This document shows positions 35,101 through 39,103 of a DNA stretch of 64,000 bases, in pieces. The notes under the pieces are model-generated. The model ran no database searches. It saw nothing but the letters and a program-made list of their open reading frames with translations, and was not told the origin of the DNA. Every line of letters begins with the position of its first letter. The first letter of the stretch is position 1. Source of the stretch: Metallyticus violacea (lineage: Eukaryota > Arthropoda > Insecta > Mantodea > Metallyticidae). The position numbers were made by a program, and so were the translations under genes. The stretch is from assembly GCA_030762175.1 (NCBI GenBank), contig CM060833.1, forward strand, positions 1,862,501-1,926,500. Reading direction: 5' to 3'.

Positions 35101-36354
35101 GCAGGATGCCTGAAGCATTCCAAAAGATGGTGATCATCATCTTGACCACAGATGGAACAGCACAAACTTTCTTGGGCTGAGGACTCCATGGATGTTTCCA
35201 TTGAAAGGATAGAACTTTTTTCTCTGGTGTGTGGTGATGACACCATGGCTCATTACCAGCTTCTCCAAAATATACAAATCGTCATTATGTGTTTCCATTT
35301 GCTGGCGATAGACTGCAACCCTTTCACCTTCTCTGTCAAGTCCCATGGAACCCAATGTGCACACACCTTCATATTCAATCGTTATGAATAATGCTGTGCA
35401 GGTTTGTGTGTCTGAGACCTGTCTGACAATCCAGTTCATCAGAGGATCAGCCATAATTGCTTCCAACAACACACCTTATTCATGTCTTTTTGTATTTGGC
35501 AACAAACAAACACACCCTTTTGCTGCATACTGCTTACAACTGCATCAAGCATCTGCATAGCATACTACTATCGTTCCATTGCAGCACAGTATTTGCAAAA
35601 CACAACTATTTTAATCATTTCTGAATGCCTGTTGTAATTGAAGACCTCCCATTTTTAAGTTTGTACATTGATAACGTTAGTTGATATATGAAACACTCAA
35701 GTGACTGTAAATTACACAAAATGTTCTAATTTACACTTACTGGTTTTGAACACATACTTAGAGCTAACGTAAGTAAACTTGCTCTTACTGATGTCACATT
35801 TATCATGTGATCCTCATAAGTTACGTCACTGAAATGAGTAGATGCATAAGGAGTTTGTTACGTCATAGATATTGTGCTGAGTCAGTTTCTACAAGTGTGC
35901 ACCACTTGCAAGCTTTATGATCGGATTGCTAGTGAGAACCTTTGTTAGTATGAAATGTCGCTAATGAAAGTGATGTAATTATTTTGTTTTTCATTTTAGG
36001 GTATCTCTGGTGAAAGAAGAAAAGTCAGCAATCAGTGATGACAGTGAACAAGAGAATGTCAGTGAAGCTGACATACAGTCTAACAATAAACAGCCCAAAA
36101 AAGAGAAGAAAAAGAAAAAGAATAAGGAAATAGCCAAACTGAAGAAAGAAACAAAACAGAGGAGGTTAGCATCTCTTTCAGAAGGACTGGAGACTGTTAG
36201 TTTTAGTGATTTACAGAAAAATACGGAAGTTGAAGAGATCAGTGATGCTCTACCTATGCACAATGGTGATGTAAGCCCTTCAAAGAAGAAGCGCAAGTCA
36301 GATATTACAGATAAAACAAAGAGAAAGAAGACAAAAGTGGAAGATTCAAGTTGA
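3055..36354 (+). CDS. Myb-binding protein 1A / DNA polymerase V-like protein, partial (10 exons)
   Basis: MYBBP1A (Pol5 in yeast) is a nucleolar HEAT-like-repeat protein involved in rRNA gene transcription and ribosome biogenesis. It also binds transcription factors in animals. The exons are 3055-3360, 3448-3577, 7682-7853, 7934-8137, 14298-14522, 14619-14926, 20727-20978, 26645-26873, 28673-28878 and 36000-36354. All nine introns are GT-AG and every codon phase matches, giving 794 codons and a stop at 36352-36354. Recognisable family blocks are the DPGWVEVSVDLILSLLS segment (exon 4), the acidic stretch followed by ESVDIDEMDEEEGRRLDEAL (exons 5-6), and a lysine-rich tail (exon 10) expected to direct nucleolar localisation. 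Vertebrate proteins have about 1,300 residues, so the N-terminal third or more lies upstream of the window. No frameshift or stop interrupts the model, so the gene is probably functional. Confidence 0.9.
3448..3577 (+). CDS. mybbp1a exon
   Basis: It is separated from the previous exon by an 87-bp intron with a tttaatcag acceptor. It encodes SLKAGLIKVLNQRLPK and RQLLRTLVQHVHMLLEE, two amphipathic helices. The donor is AG|gtgtgt, and the split arginine codon is completed by the first base at 7682. Confidence 0.85.
3602..4729 (-). mobile_element. Mariner-like element in mybbp1a intron
   Basis: The terminal inverted repeats are visible: GAGGGTCATTTGAAAAGTT on the left, and the complement of AACTTTTCAAATGATCCTC on the right (4710-4727). 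The complement encodes broken transposase with FVTNDETCMHYYTTT (the DETWxHHxTPE region), RKIMALVFRDAKGVL, and the C-terminal FRDGIMTLEHCCT. Frameshifts and lost segments show it is inactive. Confidence 0.85.
4734..5390. other. Intron DNA without recognised features
   Basis: This stretch lies between two mariner copies. I see only short AT-rich frames and no splice-bounded exon or terminal repeat. Confidence 0.5.
5391..6213 (-). mobile_element. Internally deleted mariner
   Basis: The left end TGTGTGATCAAAAAACAATGG pairs with the complement of the right end (6191-6213), giving about 23-bp terminal inverted repeats. The frame 5639-6043 preserves the N-terminal paired helix-turn-helix region (QRICIKFCLKNG, TRAYKWYRHFKEG, ITEVADDAGISFGSCQAIF). 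It then jumps to C-terminal sequence (EGRRFATIDEVL, WHKYIISGGDY) at 5442-5560. The catalytic middle is deleted, so this is a non-autonomous derivative about 820 bp long. Confidence 0.88.
6401..7413 (+). mobile_element. Mariner-like element, decayed
   Basis: It begins at TACGAGGGTTGAAGTAAAGA and ends at TTTATTGAATAGCCC, typical mariner termini. Pieces of transposase run in order: LNKSSAEACGEY and EDALKW (6600-6700), REDCGTALRTLSEILKISLG (about 6770-6850), then ETWVHFDLENKQ with KVVTSAGKVIV (6989-7110). The region after the first catalytic motif is largely deleted before the C-terminal end. The last intact host sequence before exon 7682 follows it. Confidence 0.85.
7682..7853 (+). CDS. mybbp1a exon
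   Basis: It encodes WQKMMSTDKTMQAV and FHTMILYMGLQLL, which match the MYBBP1A segment just before the conserved PPWVEV block of vertebrate proteins. The donor GAT|gtaagt is close to consensus. The intron before it, 4.1 kb, contains three mariner elements. Confidence 0.9.
7934..8137 (+). CDS. mybbp1a exon
   Basis: It has 68 in-phase codons between a tttcag acceptor and CAG|gtaatg. It contains DPGWVEVSVDLILSLLS and the HLTEPALKQILQ helix. This is the clearest family signature in the window. The preceding intron is only 80 bp. Confidence 0.95.
8138..8870. other. Intron DNA without recognised features
   Basis: AT-rich intron sequence with a T-rich run at 8400-8430. No domain, terminal repeat or exon could be supported. 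Confidence 0.45.
8880..9860 (+). mobile_element. Pogo/Tigger-superfamily DDE element, broken
   Basis: Translated pieces show an N-terminal region (8919-9104, with frequent charged residues), then the DDE_1 domain. FRCQGKGWMANDLML is at about 9395, a frame-shifted valine-leucine-aspartate block at about 9500, and DVVVNKPFKDNL at 9610-9650. The C-terminal acidic tail resembles LWEEDPDIESNSTNED (about 9800-9840). These are family signatures of pogo-like transposases. Stops and frameshifts break it; terminal repeats were not located. Confidence 0.75.
11235..11424 (+). mobile_element. Penelope-derived hammerhead element, copy 2, inside RT motif
   Basis: About 190 bp, inserted into the YVDD codons of the surrounding PLE. 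Arms around AATGATTTGAG and TTTGTAACAC are repeated inverted after the ribozyme (TGTTACAAA, CTCAATCATT). A tail follows, TATCACTGTTACAAAGGTCC, shared with the 14.05-kb copy. The flanks are imperfect 12-14 bp duplications (11221-11234, 11423-11436, two mismatches). Removing the insert restores a WxxYVDDIF reading on the complement, with the two x codons now stops. Confidence 0.8.
11282..11325 (+). ncRNA. Hammerhead ribozyme, type I, intact core
   Basis: The conserved CTGATGA is at 11286-11292. Stem II is GGAGC/GCTCC (11295-11299 with 11305-11309). GAAAC is at 11311-11315, and a minimal stem III closes on GTT (11319-11321), the predicted cleavage site. Stem I pairs GGAA (11282-11285) with TTCC (11322-11325). 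All invariant core bases are present. The two-base-pair stem III is typical of PLE hammerheads, which are thought to work best as dimers. Confidence 0.85.
11700..12740. other. Spacer within an inverted Penelope pair
   Basis: AT-rich sequence between the minus-strand PLE and its plus-strand partner. It probably contains eroded reverse-transcriptase sequence, but no motif beyond chance could be read. Confidence 0.35.
12740..13234 (+). mobile_element. Penelope-like element fragment, GIY-YIG region
   Basis: Plus-strand relic encoding a broken endonuclease: CNLKCIRANKRNLETRKKEHF (about 12848-12910), then RNTGLKQ. It aligns with the intact-looking copy at 13512-13874 on the other strand. Its 3' part (13029-13234) is the reverse complement of 10210-10420, so the two PLE copies face away from each other. 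Confidence 0.75.
13341..13385 (-). ncRNA. Hammerhead ribozyme, type I, of Penelope-like element
   Basis: On the complement: CTGAAGA (13379-13373), a perfect 6-bp stem II GGGAGA-GAT-TCTCCC, GAAA (13356-13353), a minimal stem III TACG, then the GTC cleavage triplet (13349-13347). Stem I can pair AA with TT and beyond, with one mismatch. All invariant bases are kept, so self-cleavage is plausible. Confidence 0.82.
13512..13874 (-). CDS. GIY-YIG endonuclease C-terminal part of a Penelope-like protein
   Basis: A 120-residue open frame, the best preserved piece of PLE coding sequence in the window. The GIY-YIG pair is visible as SGIYKIKYADCEHSYIGKTK (about residues 38-57), followed by KRSLEIPRKEHF with the conserved Arg/Lys and Glu-His, and SAVAAHFWTKNHEI. 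The endonuclease nicks the target so that 3'-OH ends prime reverse transcription. The reverse transcriptase half is missing, so this is a truncated copy, not a working gene. The methionine is only the first in frame. Confidence 0.85.
   Translation of the reverse strand: MKKIFKEHGIMLALKNKYNIKNLFGCTVKDSTSTEQKSGIYKIKYADCEHSYIGKTKRSLEIPRKEHFRNIRFKQVNKSAVAAHFWTKNHEIKPKIKLLKESSQPIGVIHLGKKKIILKI
14047..14233 (+). mobile_element. Penelope-derived hammerhead palindrome, copy 3
   Basis: A 187-bp insertion with a 12-bp duplication tttaggatacat / tttaggatatat (14035-14046, 14234-14245; one mismatch). Arms of about 60 bp are near-perfect inverted copies (14047-14110 and 14127-14189). The loop complement reads CTCCCGAAACTAGTC, the 3' half of a hammerhead; the CUGANGA half is missing. 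The tail CATCACTGTTACAAA matches the 11.2-kb copy. The junction falls at the same ribozyme position as in the 2.0-kb copy. Confidence 0.8.
14298..14522 (+). CDS. mybbp1a exon (acidic region)
   Basis: It has 75 in-phase codons beginning VLDPNAEENP, followed by Asp/Glu/Ser-rich sequence and ending at ACA|gtatgt. The acidic linker after the HEAT-like block is typical of the family. The first base after the ttaatag acceptor is 14298, so an apparent GTG/ATG start here is not needed. Confidence 0.93.
14619..14926 (+). CDS. mybbp1a exon
   Basis: It encodes ESVDIDEMDEEEGRRLDEAL and then QPRDERILMHFRIRVVDLVE. This is the most conserved MYBBP1A/Pol5 core after the acidic loop. The intron before it is 96 bp. 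The donor AG|gtgtgt leaves a split arginine codon. Confidence 0.95.
14980..15310 (-). mobile_element. Penelope 3'-end fragment with decayed hammerhead
   Basis: The segment 14985-15060 repeats part of 10930-11010. The segment 15215-15300 repeats 20390-20470 (CTCTGGTGGA, GATGAACTTAAA, TGTTGAAGTTCATT). On the complement at 15182-15140, CTGGGGA, a stem and GAAAAATGTTC form a degenerate hammerhead whose core base changes would abolish cleavage. Confidence 0.55.
15362..15530 (+). repeat. (CCT)n microsatellite
   Basis: About 90 bases of uninterrupted CCT/CTC repeat, followed by impure TCT/CTC-rich sequence to about 15530. It produces a chance polyproline frame. Confidence 0.95.
15560..15850 (+). 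repeat. Diverged tandem duplication of about 170 bp
   Basis: The segment at 15560-15680 (GAGAGCATG, TAGACCAACTAA, TCTTTGAATTT, GTAGGTTAAC) recurs at 15735-15850 in the same order. A shorter related piece (GGTGGAAACC, TTTCCAG) appears at 15700-15735 and 17398-17430. Origin unknown, probably one transposon. Confidence 0.6.
15850..16830. other. Intron DNA without recognised features
   Basis: I see no exon or transposase motif. The tail of this stretch may belong to the upstream part of the piggyBac fragment that follows. Confidence 0.4.
16830..17145 (+). mobile_element. piggyBac-like transposase fragment
   Basis: The frame 16879-17130 contains the family signature as MGDVDLVDQVLQAYPSLWKN (usually MGGVDLxDQ), followed by MVQKLFFHILDITIYNCLVI and LNPQK. 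This is the C-terminal part of the DDE domain of piggyBac transposases. The first two catalytic aspartates lie in missing upstream sequence, so it is a dead fragment. Confidence 0.75.
17510..17900 (-). mobile_element. Possible LINE endonuclease fragment
   Basis: The complement at about 17600-17550 reads KLGKSEMILLCGDFNT, resembling the GDFN motif of apurinic-type LINE endonucleases. The rest is eroded and lysine/glutamate-rich. Identification rests on one motif. Confidence 0.4.
17900..18600. other. Intron DNA without recognised features
   Basis: Frames at 18285-18593 show no known domain. A long AT-rich stretch without terminal repeats or exons. Confidence 0.4.
18605..19570 (-). mobile_element. 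Mariner-like element, broken
   Basis: The complement gives an N-terminal region EYQAVIKLFTKEGITPNE (about 19550-19500), then VKEIAARLGLSKTTVP in the frame 19248-19499. The third catalytic region is VKKFGFKEIDHLPYSPDLAP in the frame 18633-18905. A run of C residues (about 18698-18710) disrupts the following codons. Terminal repeats were not identified. Confidence 0.8.
20250..20480 (-). mobile_element. Penelope 3'-end fragment with hammerhead
   Basis: It shares its upstream part (20390-20470) with the 15.2-kb fragment and carries a hammerhead-like fold at 20352-20309. A small hairpin, GTGGAAC...GTTCCAC, lies on the tail side. No arms or duplication could be fixed. Confidence 0.55.
20309..20352 (-). 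ncRNA. Hammerhead ribozyme, near-intact
   Basis: On the complement: CTGACGA (20348-20342), stem II ACGAAC/GTTCGT, GAAAC (20323-20319), a two-base loop, and GTC (20316-20314). All core bases are present. Stem I pairs poorly (GGGA against CTAC) unless one base is assumed lost after the cleavage triplet, so activity is doubtful. Confidence 0.6.
20727..20978 (+). CDS. mybbp1a exon
   Basis: The acceptor is gattgcag and the donor AAAAG|gtttgt. It encodes helices including AETLAEVLEKLLTK and ends VNFFTKR, matching the SxFLTKR segment of vertebrate MYBBP1A. Phases agree on both sides. Confidence 0.9.
21230..21760 (+). mobile_element. Tc1/mariner-type transposase 3' end
   Basis: Frame-shifted relics read NVNMCWSKEFW, then MYGAxLKG and, in another frame, PxDYNVWSIIERVT, the region around the last catalytic acidic residue. 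C-terminal sequence with HFRPRM follows. Only the last third of a transposase is left. Confidence 0.6.
21788..22310 (-). mobile_element. Tigger/pogo element, C-terminal fragment
   Basis: It begins with a pogo-type terminal repeat (CAGTACATCCTTGATTCAGG). The complement encodes the acidic C-terminal tail: EWARVAGIVSSD, AVDENVVTCDIQ, and a downstream Glu-rich and AEAM-like region. It is 5'-truncated with no DDE domain. Confidence 0.6.
22310..22960. other. Intron DNA, no gene
   Basis: Contains a T run (about 22361-22380). Nothing else could be assigned. Confidence 0.45.
22960..25200 (+). mobile_element. Jockey-like LINE, decayed, split by a SINE
   Basis: Endonuclease sequence is readable around 23200-23420: EVAGDFNTKQAQWHC (GDFN motif), then PDVP-type and LDFIITKSIPCHLDL. 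It continues after the SINE with VVNALDSDHNMVVAEL, the SDH motif. Reverse-transcriptase relics follow: DKAVVLADYLDEDHSD (about 24170), WVPEGSILSLTFLFVF (about 24510, motif GVPQGSxLSPxLF) and KWHMAMSVEKS (about 24690). Stops throughout show it is dead. Confidence 0.75.
23434..23739 (+). mobile_element. SINE-B, full length, tRNA-derived
   Basis: A 306-bp element with a tRNA-like head (box A region TGGTGTAGTGGTTACC, box B GGTTCGAACCC), an unrelated body and an A-rich tail. A perfect 11-bp duplication ctctcagttgt flanks it (23423-23433, 23740-23750), and the LINE endonuclease reads on across it. A second, older copy is at 32203-32431. Confidence 0.92.
25440..26412 (-). mobile_element. Mariner/IS630-type transposon fragment
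   Basis: The complement reads ENLIGALYLEIFEDDINEE, then PPNYKQNVRQ, NRCIGRRGDIEWLTRSPKF, the DDE region of a common insect transposase with the PPHY...GRRGxIEWPxRSPD signature. A C-terminal basic segment follows toward 25440. The right end at 26398-26412 carries CACTCTGTATAA, like the ACACCCTGTATA termini of that family. Confidence 0.65.
26645..26873 (+). CDS. mybbp1a exon
   Basis: The acceptor is tttcaatag and the donor AAG|gttagt. It encodes ECLHQPALFRSVLEST and FRRNQALEFLGTLCRNRRL, corresponding to the C-terminal helical repeats. The reading is uninterrupted and in phase. Confidence 0.9.
27206..28350 (+). mobile_element. Mariner-like element in mybbp1a intron
   Basis: It starts at ATGAGGGTCATTTAATAAGT (terminal repeat). 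Frame-shifted relics read KPTATRAQT near the end, LKIFL-like sequence at about 28160, HHNIVLVHSSSVN at about 28045, and VKEIAQAxxISNERV-like sequence at about 27630. The order is that of a mariner transposase. A truncated SINE-A follows at 28437. Confidence 0.75.
28437..28553 (+). mobile_element. SINE-A, 5'-truncated copy
   Basis: Matches the body of the 60.6-kb SINE from the GGTTTTTTCCAGG segment to CTAAACTTAGG and an A-rich tail. The tRNA-like head is missing. Confidence 0.8.
28673..28878 (+). CDS. mybbp1a exon
   Basis: The acceptor is gttgcag and the donor TG|gtgagt. It encodes WLQTEDKIKQKFVKQLVQVL and a further helix ending LAKLLEIK. The split tryptophan codon is completed at 36000, across a 7.1-kb intron. 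Confidence 0.88.
28879..30260. other. Intron DNA without recognised features
   Basis: Includes a (TA)n microsatellite at about 29164-29190. A minus-strand frame from 29809 starts MARKTVHKSHTSENPE but stops after 30 codons. I cannot assign it. Confidence 0.4.
30266..30309 (+). ncRNA. Hammerhead ribozyme, type I, intact core
   Basis: CTGATGA 30271-30277, stem II GTGGGC-AAAA-GCCTGT (30279-30284 with 30289-30294, including wobble pairs), GAAAC 30295-30299, loop AT, GTT 30302-30304. Stem I pairs ATAG with CTGT. All core bases are present. No inverted arms or duplication were found around this copy. Confidence 0.78.
30450..30611 (+). mobile_element. Penelope-derived hammerhead element, copy 4
   Basis: A 162-bp element between perfect 12-bp duplications aaatgtatttat (30438-30449, 30612-30623). 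Short arms TAATTGATATTATTGT and its complement (about 30565) enclose a hammerhead. The tail GGCTTCACTGCGCAAGTTCC is shared with the 2.0-kb copy. The right arm is homologous to that copy with a small internal deletion. Confidence 0.85.
30477..30523 (+). ncRNA. Hammerhead ribozyme, core kept, stem II damaged
   Basis: CTGATGA 30482-30488, GAAAC 30507-30511, loop CG, GTT 30514-30516. Stem I pairs TAG with CTA and partly beyond. Stem II keeps only AAC/GTT next to the loop, with mismatches below, so cleavage may be weak. Confidence 0.72.
30624..31650. other. Intron DNA without recognised features
   Basis: Frames at 30614-30856 and 31281-31508 have no recognisable domain and no splice-bounded homology to MYBBP1A. 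Confidence 0.4.
31660..32830 (+). mobile_element. Mariner-like element split by SINE-B
   Basis: Relics in order: VCEWMEKFKSD (about 31750), FGLHKV (about 31940), LKICQCLFNYYKN (about 31990), YEPESKCQRME (the first-catalytic-region HYEPESKRQSMEW, about 32080), and YHLFGPLKDA near 32610. A SINE-B copy interrupts it at 32203-32431. Many stops. Confidence 0.78.
32203..32431 (+). mobile_element. SINE-B, older copy
   Basis: Same family as 23434-23739 but more diverged, with part of the body lost. A perfect 11-bp duplication acagtgcaaga lies at 32192-32202 and 32432-32442, and the mariner reads on across it. Confidence 0.88.
32835..33590 (-). mobile_element. Penelope-like element fragment with RT thumb and GIY-YIG
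   Basis: The complement encodes ITFTIKTEKENILPFLDLNI, GIYRKNTYRDNYIKAHCFSP and SHKEAAFNS, typical of the post-YVDD part of PLE reverse transcriptase. IYQINYLDCKKIYVEKIKRN (GIY-YIG) follows at about 33220-33150. A decayed hammerhead lies at 32908-32870 (CTGAGGA at 32904-32898). It is one half of an inverted pair with 33590-34020. Confidence 0.8.
33590..34040 (+). mobile_element. Penelope-like element fragment, plus strand
   Basis: Plus-strand relic with FYIGKTKRYK (GIY-YIG second half, about 33620) and a 3' region. A decayed hammerhead follows (CTGAGGA 33945-33951, stem II GGAC-AAA-GTTC, GAAAC changed to CAAAC, GTC changed to GCC). The sequence after the ribozyme matches the outward end of the minus-strand partner (CTGAGTAAATCT and AAAGTGTGT). 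Confidence 0.75.
34560..35560 (-). mobile_element. Mariner-like element, decayed
   Basis: The complement reads RVAVYRQQMETHNDDLYILE in frame 35137-35472. Next come KKFYPFNGNIHGVLSPRKF (the region after the first catalytic motif) and, in another frame, ITIFWNASGILLMDWL. A relic of the third catalytic region follows at lower coordinates. Ends were not identified. Confidence 0.7.
36000..36354 (+). CDS. mybbp1a terminal coding exon
   Basis: The acceptor is tcattttag. The exon encodes a highly charged tail with lysine runs (KKEKKKKKNKEIAKLKKE) and a second basic cluster (KKKRKSD, KRKKTKVEDSS) before TGA. Such tails are typical of MYBBP1A and act as nuclear/nucleolar localisation signals in the family. 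Weak homology is expected here; the link rests on phase, composition and position. Confidence 0.85.
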
Positions 36355-36397
36355 ACAATGTAATTAATTCATTGTATCTTTTAGATTAATAATGTAA

Positions 36398-36403
36398 ATT
36401 AAA
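36398..36403 (+). promoter_or_regulatory. Possible poly(A) signal ATTAAA for mybbp1a
   Basis: A variant polyadenylation hexamer lies 44 bases after the stop codon. No canonical AATAAA was seen in the first 100 bases. Other ATTAAA motifs lie further downstream, so the true site is uncertain. Confidence 0.3.
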
Positions 36404-37318
36404 TGTTGAATAATTTTTTAACCAAACACCTATAATTCTATATTATGATAATGAGTAAATAATTATTTGCATTCTGACTATAATCTATACAAAGCCAGTC
36501 TGAAAGATTCTCAGTTCAGCAATGAAGAAACAAATTTTTAATGTGAATATATTTTTATTTTTCCAACAAAGATTTTGTTGAAGTCATTACTAGAGAATAG
36601 CGTTTAAGGTGCAAAATTATGGTTGGAAAGGGAAAAGAAAGGTTCTGAAAATTTATACAAAAAAGCTACTAAAAAGTTGCTGATAAAACTTATTCAATTC
36701 TAAACATTCTTTATTCAGCACTATAGCATAAAGTAATCATTAAACATGGCATTTACTGGGTTTGTTACTCTGGATTATGCACAACATTTCTATGTTTTTG
36801 ATTGTAAGTCACTGCTTTGAGTTCAGGAGGGCCTTATATACAAAACTCCACTGAACATCTACCAAAACCAATGCAGGGAACACATGTAAACATATGGAAA
36901 TGGAGTTCAGTGGAAGTTACATCGGAATTGTTCCTCTAAATGAATTCAACTTTGACTTTGGCAAATCTGCCAAGGGTATTCTTAATATTTGTCAGCTTCT
37001 TTCATTGTTCCTTCTATTCCATCCTTCTTCTAAACTCTGAACCACATAAACAAAAATGCCTATAGTTATGCACTGTGCAAAGTTCCAACTCTAGGTCTTT
37101 GTCATTGAGCAAATTGCTTGGCATGCCTTATGACTATTGTGTCCTTTGAATCTAGAGCACATATGGAGCTTTTGATTTTTCCAAGTTTTGGCACAAAAAC
37201 TGCACAGCTCATCCAAGTACCACACCTGGTTATGGCAGGGAATTGTTATAGGTGGATCCGTAACTTCTTGATACAAAAGTTGACGATTTGCAGCCTTTAC
37301 AAGAATCTTCTTCAGAAC
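36404..37318. other. Region downstream of mybbp1a, no gene seen
   Basis: Contains the probable 3' untranslated region of mybbp1a. The remaining frames have no family resemblance. Confidence 0.4.
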
Positions 37319-37331
37319 AGCAATGAAATTA

Positions 37332-37493
37332 AATATTGTACTTATGAAGCTGTTGACAATGTAGTGGTAATATATCCTAAACTTAGATATTCATTTTTTT
37401 TACACTGAACTCCATTTACTTACATAAAATAAGATGCGTTTTGGGAGAATCTCTCCCATCTTCAGTTGCTCGCTGGACTGCCATTACTCAAAA
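37332..37493 (-). mobile_element. Penelope-derived hammerhead element, copy 5
   Basis: It matches the 3' end of the 13.25-kb PLE (ribozyme, arm and tail with TGACAATG and CCTAAACTTAG). It is flanked by a 13-bp duplication agcaatgaa[a/g]tta (37319-37331, 37494-37506). The left arm is absent, so it is 5'-truncated at the ribozyme. Confidence 0.8.
37428..37470 (-). ncRNA. Hammerhead ribozyme, inactivated
   Basis: On the complement, CTGAAGA (37465-37459) and a perfect GGGAGA/TCTCCC stem II are kept. The invariant G of GAAA is replaced by A, and the cleavage triplet is ATC. This would be expected to abolish cleavage. Confidence 0.7.
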
Positions 37494-37735
37494 AGCAATG
37501 AAGTTATTTACTCTTTACATTCCCCCTCGACTCTTTCATAAACACAATGCAGTCCATGTGCATTACATGCCACAAGGTTGAGTTGAGTTACATGACCTTC
37601 AGTTGTTTAGCCAATTGAAGGAATGTAGCTATTGCGGTTGTCCTCATGAAATGATTTTTGAAAAATTCCTTCAAATGTTCATTGATCCTACTGCTAGGTA
37701 CTGAAAATGACTGCGAAAAAAAACTTATATATATA

Positions 37736-39103
37736 CAGTACAACCCCGCCAGTCCGAAAACCTGGATAATCCGAACCCAACATTTTGTGAAAGGAAAATT
37801 ATCAAAGAAACATCAGACTAATATGGCCATGTATTACACATTAGAACATGAATTGTACTGTAAAAATAATATAATATGACATGTAATTGTGTGCATTATG
37901 ACACAGATTAGCAAATTTAACACTGAACAAATTTAACAGTGAAGACGATAAAACAATACAATATCTTACATCACTCATTGTTACACAAAAATTTGTCACT
38001 TTCTGCTGATGGAAAGACAAAAATCTTGATGTTGACCCAATACTTCACCATTGCTACCTAAACATATTTGCTCTGTCTGAATTTCCTGATCAGTCATAGC
38101 TTCACCTTCGGTGTCACTCCTTCACATCTGCTTTCTCTGCTTCTTCACAGCCTGGGATTTGCTTCATGAGATGTAAAACTTCAACTCTGGTTCCTTGTGC
38201 TTGGTCATAGTAATAGAAAAAGTTATGGCTAACTCTTTATAATGTTTTTGTATGTTGTTCCTCAATTACTTTCTTAGTCACAAAATTGTTCTATCTTGAC
38301 TCAATTTTTCTTCCAATCACTTATCGTTGCTTTTCCAATACCTAATTCATCTGCTAATTTTGCCCCACTTTCGCCTTTATCTAAGTGGTGTTTTTGTTTT
38401 GTTTTTTGAATGGTGTTTAAGGCTCATTTTTACTTCTGAGACACCACAGGCGGTGGACACTGATGACACGTGAGATGAAATGATAAATTGGGAAAGGATT
38501 TTTTAAGGAAGGAAACATTCCTGGCCTAAGTTTAAGGTACCTCCTGGGCATTTTCCAGTTATGAGGACTGAGGAAAATCTGGAAAAAAACCCTCAGTAAG
38601 GGAGGATTACCTGGTGAGATTCAAACCCCAGATCCCCTGCTGATGAGTCTGCATCTTACAACCTTGGCTACCTTTGATGGTACCTAAGTGCTTTAAAAAT
38701 TCAAGTTTATCTTTTAATGATCAAGAATCCTGTTTTTGCTTGTTTATAATTTTTAATGAAACAGCAAACATTAAAACTACTTCACAAACTAAGCACAATA
38801 CTGAATAGTAAATCTACTAAAAGCATGCACGACATTTTGCGATACTGTATCAGCAACTCAAATGAAAGAACAACAATGGATTCAGCACAAAACTTGACCT
38901 TCACAAGCTCACTTTCAGCAATGACATTTGCATAAAAAAATAACACCTCACGTTACAACAACCGAGTATAATTAACTTGTAAACTTCATATACATACTGT
39001 ATAGTCCTAATTATGTTGATTATAAATTAACCCCATTAATCTGAATTTTAGCTAATCCAATCAGACTTTGGCCTTAATTAATTTGGACTGGCAGGGTTAT
39101 GCA
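37736..39103 (-). mobile_element. Tigger/pogo element split by SINE-A
   Basis: Termini read CAGTACAACCCCGCCAGTCC on the left and the complement of GGACTGGCAGGGTT on the right. The complement encodes a helix-turn-helix region, DKLEFLKHL then, after the SINE, DKGESGAKLADELGIGKATI and SDWKKN. This is the N-terminal part of a Tigger transposase. The DDE domain is missing, so it is internally deleted (about 1.07 kb without the SINE). Confidence 0.8.
38388..38683 (-). mobile_element. SINE-A inside Tigger element
   Basis: A full-length-like copy in minus orientation, between two copies of ctaagtg (38381-38387 and 38684-38690). The Tigger reading frame resumes exactly across the insertion. Confidence 0.85.

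Noticed and set aside
35991..36296. Minus-strand 101-codon frame
   Set aside because: It is the complement of the lysine-rich last exon of mybbp1a.
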